In this document: piece by piece, positions 6,592 through 10,224 of the stretch
Position numbering within the stretch: position 1 is the first letter of the stretch
Layout of the letters: each line of letters starts with the position of its first letter
Origin: an uncultured bacterium
GTDB taxonomy: Bacteria; Bacillota; Clostridia; Lachnospirales; Lachnospiraceae
Length of the DNA stretch: 10,224 nucleotides
Direction of reading: 5' to 3'
Assembly (NCBI GenBank): GCA_948467735.1
Contig: CAOKFN010000079.1
Coordinates: 1 to 10,224, forward strand
Position numbers and translations under genes: made by a program
The notes under the pieces: generated by a model
What the model saw: only the letters and a program-made list of their open reading frames with translations
The model's database searches: none
What the model was told of the DNA's origin: nothing

Positions 6592-8826
6592 TTACATTTT
6601 TGTGACGGCATATAGGGCGGCGTCGCCAAAAGAAAGAATTTCCGTAAAGGCTGCTTCAAAAGCAGCTTCATCTATTTGATAGCTGTTCCGCTCATAGGCA
6701 GAGATTATTACATAATCCACATGGTATTTTTCATATAAGTCCATGTGCTCCAAAGGCGCCTCATACATAAGCCGGATATCGGTTTTGCGCCGGGAGGTAT
6801 CCAGCCCATGGAAATAGAGGAAGCTGTCCGCGCCGCATACGATATTTCTGCCGGTCAGAGAGGCAATTTCATTATTATGTCTGATACCGGTCAAAAAAAC
6901 GGAGTCGGGGGAGGTATGCTCTTCCACGTATTCTGCCAGCGCCGTCTGCGTGGTGCTGTAGAGCTGATAGCGGGATACGGTCTCCCTTCCCAGAGTCAGC
7001 AGTGCGGAAAAGACGCAGGAAAACAGGAACGCGGCGGCAAAGAGCCTGACTCCCCGGAATTGTTTTATTTTCTCGTAAAGCTCCACGCCGTATTCGGCCG
7101 CTCCAAGGCACAGAAGGAAATAGGCGGCATATAGGATTTTGTTGTTGTCATACGTATTGGGCGTGAATACAATCAATTCTCCCAGAAGCCAAAGGAACAG
7201 TGCGGGAAGGAAAAGGGGAGCTCTTTTCCGGCCGCAGGCACAGATGCCGCCGAAGATCAATAACAGGGGCGCGCCAATATTTTTCAGGTAAAACCAAAGA
7301 TAAGGGTCGCCTTGATTGCCCCAGTTAAAATGTCCTCTGACGAAGCCGCCTTCCGCCACTTGGCCGAAGGTCCAGAAAAGAAGCTGAGGAAGGGCAAGCG
7401 TCAGAATGAAGGCCAGATAGACGCCCCAGCAGGTCAGAAGCTCCCGCCAGCCGTGCCGTTTGACATAGCAAATCAGCAGATAAACGCCGAAGCCCGCGGC
7501 GGCCGCAAAAAAGCCGATGCCAAGAAACATAAGAAGTCCGGGCGTCAACAGGCTGCGGTTTTGAGCAGACTGCAAAAGACACATAACGCAGACAAATACG
7601 GCGAGGATTCCGAAGCCGGGATGTCGAAGCCCTGCCTGAATTCTTCCGGCAGAGGAGGGGGACGTTTCCGACAGGGAGCCGCTTTCCGGCGGGGCAGAGG
7701 CGGGCGCCTGCGTATCCTGCCGACGGTTTTCGGGTGCAGGGAACATTCTCTGAAACAGCCATAGGAGCAGCCATGCGGCGCTGATAACGCCTGTGCTCAG
7801 AAAAGAGTGGGTGTGAATCATGGGAAGACCGGCGGCAAAAAGTCCTGCCGGCGGGAAATATTCCCTGCGGTTTTGGAAAGCCGCCCGATATAGGAGCAGC
7901 AGCGTGGGAAAAAGTACTGCGTAACCGAAAAGAGACGCGCGCTGGGGCAGAAAAATATCCGCGATTACGTTTACCCATCGGATATTTTGGTTTACGAGAT
8001 TTGTGGGCGTGGTGTAAAAGCCTGTAAAAATATCCGAAAAGGCGTAGTTTGGTTCTTTTGACCAGTCCAGAAAGTAGGCGAAGCCGAAGCCGCCGTTTAA
8101 GAAGAATAAAACGCAGGCCAGCATACCGGCCTTCCGGGCAAAGGATTTCCCCCGGGAGGTAAACAGGACGTCGGCAAAGAGGTAGACGGCTGTGAGAATC
8201 TGCGCCATGGCGAAGAGCATGGGCAGAATATAGGCGGTCCGAAGGGAAGCCCCAAGCAGATAGAGGCTCGAAGAGATACTGTCGGAGAGGAACGGATAGG
8301 AAAGCCGCACTCCCGGCATAATGGAGTAGTCAGGAGGAAAGGTTCCCTGTCTGGCAAGGCTGGTGATGAAGCCAAGATGCATATTCATATCCCCATAGGT
8401 GCATTGGCCGGTGTAAATAGCGCCGGTTTCGTCGGGCAGAAGAATATGGGTGTGGAGCAGACAGGCCCAAAAGATCATGAAAAGAAACAGGACGGTCAAA
8501 AACGGCAGATGTCCTGCAAGGCTGATAAAAATACCGCGGATGTTTTCTCCCAGCGGGCGGCTCATGTGATAGACCCGCAGGGCCATGACGAGCATCGGCA
8601 GTGTGAGCAGCAGGGCAAGGATATGGGACAGCAGGGTAAAGCCGCAGAAAAAGGAGGGCAGGAGGGGAAGCCATGTCAAAAGCAGGGAGCCAGCAGCGCT
8701 TCCTGTCAGCAGCTTGAACAGAGGCTTCTCTCTGCGGAATAACACAAAAATGAGCGTTGTTCCCACAAACTGAAAATAGAGATAGTAAAAAAATGCCGCA
8801 ATATTCCCAAGTAACGTGCCGGACAT
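6592..8826 (-). CDS. Large polytopic membrane protein, probable GT-C-fold glycosyltransferase
   Basis: A 744-residue integral membrane protein with well over ten hydrophobic segments and a C-terminal domain (about 620-744) without membrane helices. After the fourth or so segment comes a loop with TYGDMNMHLGFITSLARQ (143-160), then FPPDYS and a PGVRLSYPFLSD stretch (171-182). This resembles the first extracytoplasmic loop of GT-C enzymes, in which an Asp is catalytic; Asp146 is the candidate. HTHSF follows near 338-342. A Pro/Ser-rich hydrophilic insert spans about 364-398. The ATG at 8826 has GGGAGG (8839-8834) seven bases ahead and lies downstream of both promoters. The frame is open back to 9141, but those residues are hydrophilic and unlike a membrane N-terminus. 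The donor would be a lipid-linked sugar and the acceptor is unknown. A lipid or polymer flippase-like role is the alternative. Confidence 0.75.
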   Translation of the reverse strand: MSGTLLGNIAAFFYYLYFQFVGTTLIFVLFRREKPLFKLLTGSAAGSLLLTWLPLLPSFFCGFTLLSHILALLLTLPMLVMALRVYHMSRPLGENIRGIFISLAGHLPFLTVLFLFMIFWACLLHTHILLPDETGAIYTGQCTYGDMNMHLGFITSLARQGTFPPDYSIMPGVRLSYPFLSDSISSSLYLLGASLRTAYILPMLFAMAQILTAVYLFADVLFTSRGKSFARKAGMLACVLFFLNGGFGFAYFLDWSKEPNYAFSDIFTGFYTTPTNLVNQNIRWVNVIADIFLPQRASLFGYAVLFPTLLLLYRAAFQNRREYFPPAGLFAAGLPMIHTHSFLSTGVISAAWLLLWLFQRMFPAPENRRQDTQAPASAPPESGSLSETSPSSAGRIQAGLRHPGFGILAVFVCVMCLLQSAQNRSLLTPGLLMFLGIGFFAAAAGFGVYLLICYVKRHGWRELLTCWGVYLAFILTLALPQLLFWTFGQVAEGGFVRGHFNWGNQGDPYLWFYLKNIGAPLLLIFGGICACGRKRAPLFLPALFLWLLGELIVFTPNTYDNNKILYAAYFLLCLGAAEYGVELYEKIKQFRGVRLFAAAFLFSCVFSALLTLGRETVSRYQLYSTTQTALAEYVEEHTSPDSVFLTGIRHNNEIASLTGRNIVCGADSFLYFHGLDTSRRKTDIRLMYEAPLEHMDLYEKYHVDYVIISAYERNSYQIDEAAFEAAFTEILSFGDAALYAVTKM

Positions 8827-8848
8827 GATGATTCCTCCCTTTGATTTC

Positions 8849-8870
8849 CGCGAGGGCCGCATACCCCGCG
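8849..8870 (-). promoter_or_regulatory. Leader hairpin before the GT-C-like gene
   Basis: On the minus-strand transcript a GC-rich seven-pair stem (CGCGGGG with CCTCGCG, one G-U pair) with an eight-base loop ends about ten bases before the ribosome site. No T tract follows, so it is not a terminator. It might protect the mRNA or modulate initiation. Function is inferred only. Confidence 0.4.
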
Positions 8871-8904
8871 CATACATCAGGGCTGTTGACTCTTGCTGCA
8901 TTGT

Positions 8905-8933
8905 ATTATAACAGATATTGTCGATGGAAGCAA
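8905..8933 (-). promoter_or_regulatory. Proximal sigma-A promoter of the minus-strand series
   Basis: On the minus strand the -35 box TTGCTT (8933-8928) and the -10 box TATAAT (8910-8905) are separated by 17 bases. Transcription would start near 8898, about 70 bases before the ATG at 8826. This placement supports the internal start rather than the long frame reaching 9141. Confidence 0.75.
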
Positions 8934-9093
8934 TGTTCTCATAATTCCTTCTTTTCCGGCATAGAAATCTTTGACAGTTTTCCCGGTCAATATGATATTC
9001 TGTATAATATTCTATATTGAGTGTATGCGGTGAAAAACCGTACCGAAAATAGAGATGTAAGCACAGACAATTTGTATATTTCTGATGTTTTTT
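8934..9093. other. AT-rich leader region between two promoters
   Basis: No gene is seen. It holds a short inverted repeat TTGAC/GTCAA (8971-8975 with 8986-8990), a partly symmetrical AT block bounded by CAATAT (8988-8993) and ATATTG (9013-9018 region), and inside it two direct copies of ATATTCT (8995 and 9007, 12 bases apart). These could be regulator binding sites acting on transcripts from the distal promoter. A plus-strand TTGACA at 8971 has no well-placed -10 box. Confidence 0.35.
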
Positions 9094-9122
9094 ATTATAC
9101 ACACATATGTTCTGCTTGTCAA
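9094..9122 (-). promoter_or_regulatory. Distal promoter with exact sigma-A consensus
   Basis: On the minus strand TTGACA (9122-9117) and TATAAT (9099-9094) are spaced by exactly 17 bases, a perfect match to the housekeeping consensus. The transcript would start near 9087 and carry a leader of about 260 bases before the GT-C-like gene. It is followed by the proximal promoter, so the series probably has tandem promoters. A separate small RNA from here is possible. Confidence 0.8.
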
Positions 9123-9255
9123 GAGGATTTTTCCTGTACAAAAGATATGGAAGGATTTTCTCAAAAACCAGCTTTTTTCAAAGGGGAATGAAACGATTCG
9201 CTTCGGAGACAGCCGCTTGATAATAATCTATTAATTTAAAATTATTTTTTAACCT

Positions 9256-9284
9256 TTGCAATTCATGGGATTTTGAGATATAAT
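9256..9284 (+). promoter_or_regulatory. Sigma-A promoter of the DUF4253 gene
   Basis: TTGCAA (9256-9261) and TATAAT (9279-9284) are 17 bases apart. The start point would be near 9291, giving a leader of about 30 bases that includes the purine-rich ribosome site. The promoter is divergent from the distal minus-strand promoter, about 130 bases away. Confidence 0.8.
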
Positions 9285-9320
9285 TTTATAAAACGAAAGA
9301 TAGAAAGGAAGAAGGCTGTT

Positions 9321-10103
9321 ATGGGAAAAGCAGGTAAGGATTATAAAGAATCCACCCAGCGAATTATTGACTGCGTCAACTGCCCTTATCAGGTATTCGG
9401 CGGTGAAAATATGGCGGAGGATGCAAAGCGGAGCTATCATGACGCGGTGAAGCGCGGAAGGAAGGAGAAATTTATGCCGCTTCTTGTGATATCCGACGAT
9501 ATATTGGCAGAAACTTTGGAGGCTTTGAAGGAAGATTCCTATTCTAAGGAAAAAGTCATTCGGCAGCAGGAGACGGATATCGAACAGGAATTGAAGGAGC
9601 GTTATGAGGAGATCGCCGAAAGATGTCAGGAGATGGATGAGGAAGAAATGAGGGAGGAGTGGTACCGGCAGACAGGGGAAGATTTTGATGATGCGTTTGA
9701 GGAATTCGGGGAAACGGTTTCTGAATTCAGCTCTTTTTATCTGAGCTCCGATGAAGGGGAGGAAGAGACCATTCTTTTTGAAATTCCCGTGGAAAATCCA
9801 TGGGAGGTCATTGCGTGGGTGCCCATGGGGGGATGGAACGAGTGTCCCGGAGCGGAGGAAATGATGGAGGTGTGCCGGTATTGGCATAAGAAGTATGGCG
9901 CCGTCCCGGCTCTCGTGTCTTCCGATACCTTGGAATTTGTACTCGAGGAGCCGGTGGCAGATGGAGAGCTGGCAATGCAGGCGGCGAGAGAGCATTTTGC
10001 GTTCTGCCCTGACCGTGTGGATCAGGGAACCGAGACGGGATCTGTGGCGGAGCTTGCCGGCAGCATCAGCAAGTCAACCTATTGGTTTTTCTGGTGGGAT
10101 TGA
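9321..10103 (+). CDS. DUF4253 domain protein
   Basis: A 260-residue soluble protein. The C-terminal part (about 150-260) matches DUF4253 as I recall it: a WVPMGGWNECPG stretch (166-177), YWHKKYGA, VSSDTLEF (199-206), a Cys-Pro-Asp-x-Val-Asp-Gln-Gly run (229-236) and the aromatic ending STYWFFWWD. The N-terminal part has four Cys in total over the protein (two close together at 18 and 21) and a long, very acidic helical stretch (about 70-135) likely to form a coiled coil. No signal peptide or membrane helix is seen. The ATG at 9321 is chosen because GAAGG lies five bases ahead and the promoter's start point is downstream of the in-frame TTG at 9273. The biochemical function of DUF4253 is not known to me. 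It is probably cotranscribed with the next, truncated gene. Confidence 0.75.
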   Translation: MGKAGKDYKESTQRIIDCVNCPYQVFGGENMAEDAKRSYHDAVKRGRKEKFMPLLVISDDILAETLEALKEDSYSKEKVIRQQETDIEQELKERYEEIAERCQEMDEEEMREEWYRQTGEDFDDAFEEFGETVSEFSSFYLSSDEGEEETILFEIPVENPWEVIAWVPMGGWNECPGAEEMMEVCRYWHKKYGAVPALVSSDTLEFVLEEPVADGELAMQAAREHFAFCPDRVDQGTETGSVAELAGSISKSTYWFFWWD

Positions 10104-10122
10104 CATTTATGGAGAATACAAA

Positions 10123-10224
10123 ATGGCGGAAATTAAATATTGGTTGAATTATGAAGGCTTTTGTGCTACTATCCCGTCTTTGGCAGTAGTATGGACGATG
10201 AATCGCTGTAACCCCAGTATTTAT
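10123..10224 (+). CDS. Start of an unrecognised gene, cut by the window end
   Basis: An open frame of 34 codons (MAEIKYWLNYEGFCATIPSL at the start) runs to the window edge without a stop. GGAGA at 10111-10115 lies seven bases before the ATG, and the start is 19 bases after the DUF4253 stop, so the two genes probably form an operon. The visible part suggests a soluble or weakly hydrophobic N-terminus and does not identify a family. It could end soon after the edge, in which case it would not be a gene. Confidence 0.5.
   Translation, partial: MAEIKYWLNYEGFCATIPSLAVVWTMNRCNPSIY

Noticed and set aside
7325..7978. Minus-strand frame of 217 codons inside the GT-C-like gene, in another frame
   Set aside because: It overlaps membrane-segment coding of the real gene, is Arg/Pro-rich as expected of a shadow frame, and has no start signal.
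8971..9001. Plus-strand promoter beginning with TTGACA at 8971
   Set aside because: The nearest TATAAT (9003) is 26 bases away, boxes at 17-19 bases match only four of six positions, and there is no plus-strand gene for about 320 bases.
8827..9141. N-terminal extension of the GT-C-like protein by 105 residues
   Set aside because: The extension is hydrophilic and His/Tyr/Cys-rich and would start upstream of both promoters' start points. The ATG at 8826 has an ideal GGGAGG site and begins a normal membrane N-terminus.

Overview
The window looks like chromosomal DNA from a Gram-positive anaerobe of the Clostridia, most likely a Lachnospiraceae-type gut bacterium. This rests on strong AGGAGG-type ribosome binding sites, sigma-A promoters with 17-base spacers, use of TTG starts, moderate G+C genes separated by AT-rich gaps, and the families present (MepA-like MATE, PadR, HAAS/DUF4097, BcrA-like ABC ATPase, OmpR/HK pair, DUF4253). 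Family assignments were made from the protein sequences by recognition; no database search was run.

Left part, plus strand. Two adjacent hairpins sit at the left edge (1-46) and may be the end of an IS200/IS605-like element. They are followed by a complete MATE drug/cation exporter gene (241-1572), then an orphan C-terminal coding fragment (1575-1802) with no usable start, and a good intrinsic terminator (1881-1920). After about 350 bases with no recognisable gene, a promoter (2197-2225) drives a two-gene operon: a small PadR repressor (2274-2576) and a 401-residue protein with an N-terminal HAAS/DUF1700-like helical domain and a DUF4097 beta-solenoid with a 19-residue period (2615-3820).

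Middle, minus strand. Converging on that operon is a minus-strand series: GT-C-like polytopic membrane protein (6592-8826), OmpR-type response regulator (5877-6533), BcrA-like ABC ATPase (4910-5839) and a short single-TM histidine kinase (4006-4905). Gaps are 58, 37 and 4 bases with no terminator between them. Two promoters precede the series, a distal one matching the sigma-A consensus exactly (9094-9122) and a proximal one (8905-8933). A 33-bp tandem repeat occupies the convergent junction, and the kinase stop codon falls on a repeat boundary. No ABC permease gene is present in the window.

Right part, plus strand. A divergent promoter (9256-9284) drives a DUF4253 protein (9321-10103), followed 19 bases later by the start of another gene that runs off the window (10123 onward).

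Functional reading (inference). The PadR/HAAS-DUF4097 operon and the response regulator/ATPase/kinase set both resemble parts of cell-envelope stress and antimicrobial-peptide responses in Firmicutes. They lie tail to tail next to a probable envelope-glycan membrane enzyme and a MATE pump. The most unusual aspects are the ATPase without a permease, its Asp in place of the catalytic Glu, the very regular DUF4097 solenoid without a membrane anchor, and the minisatellite at the junction.
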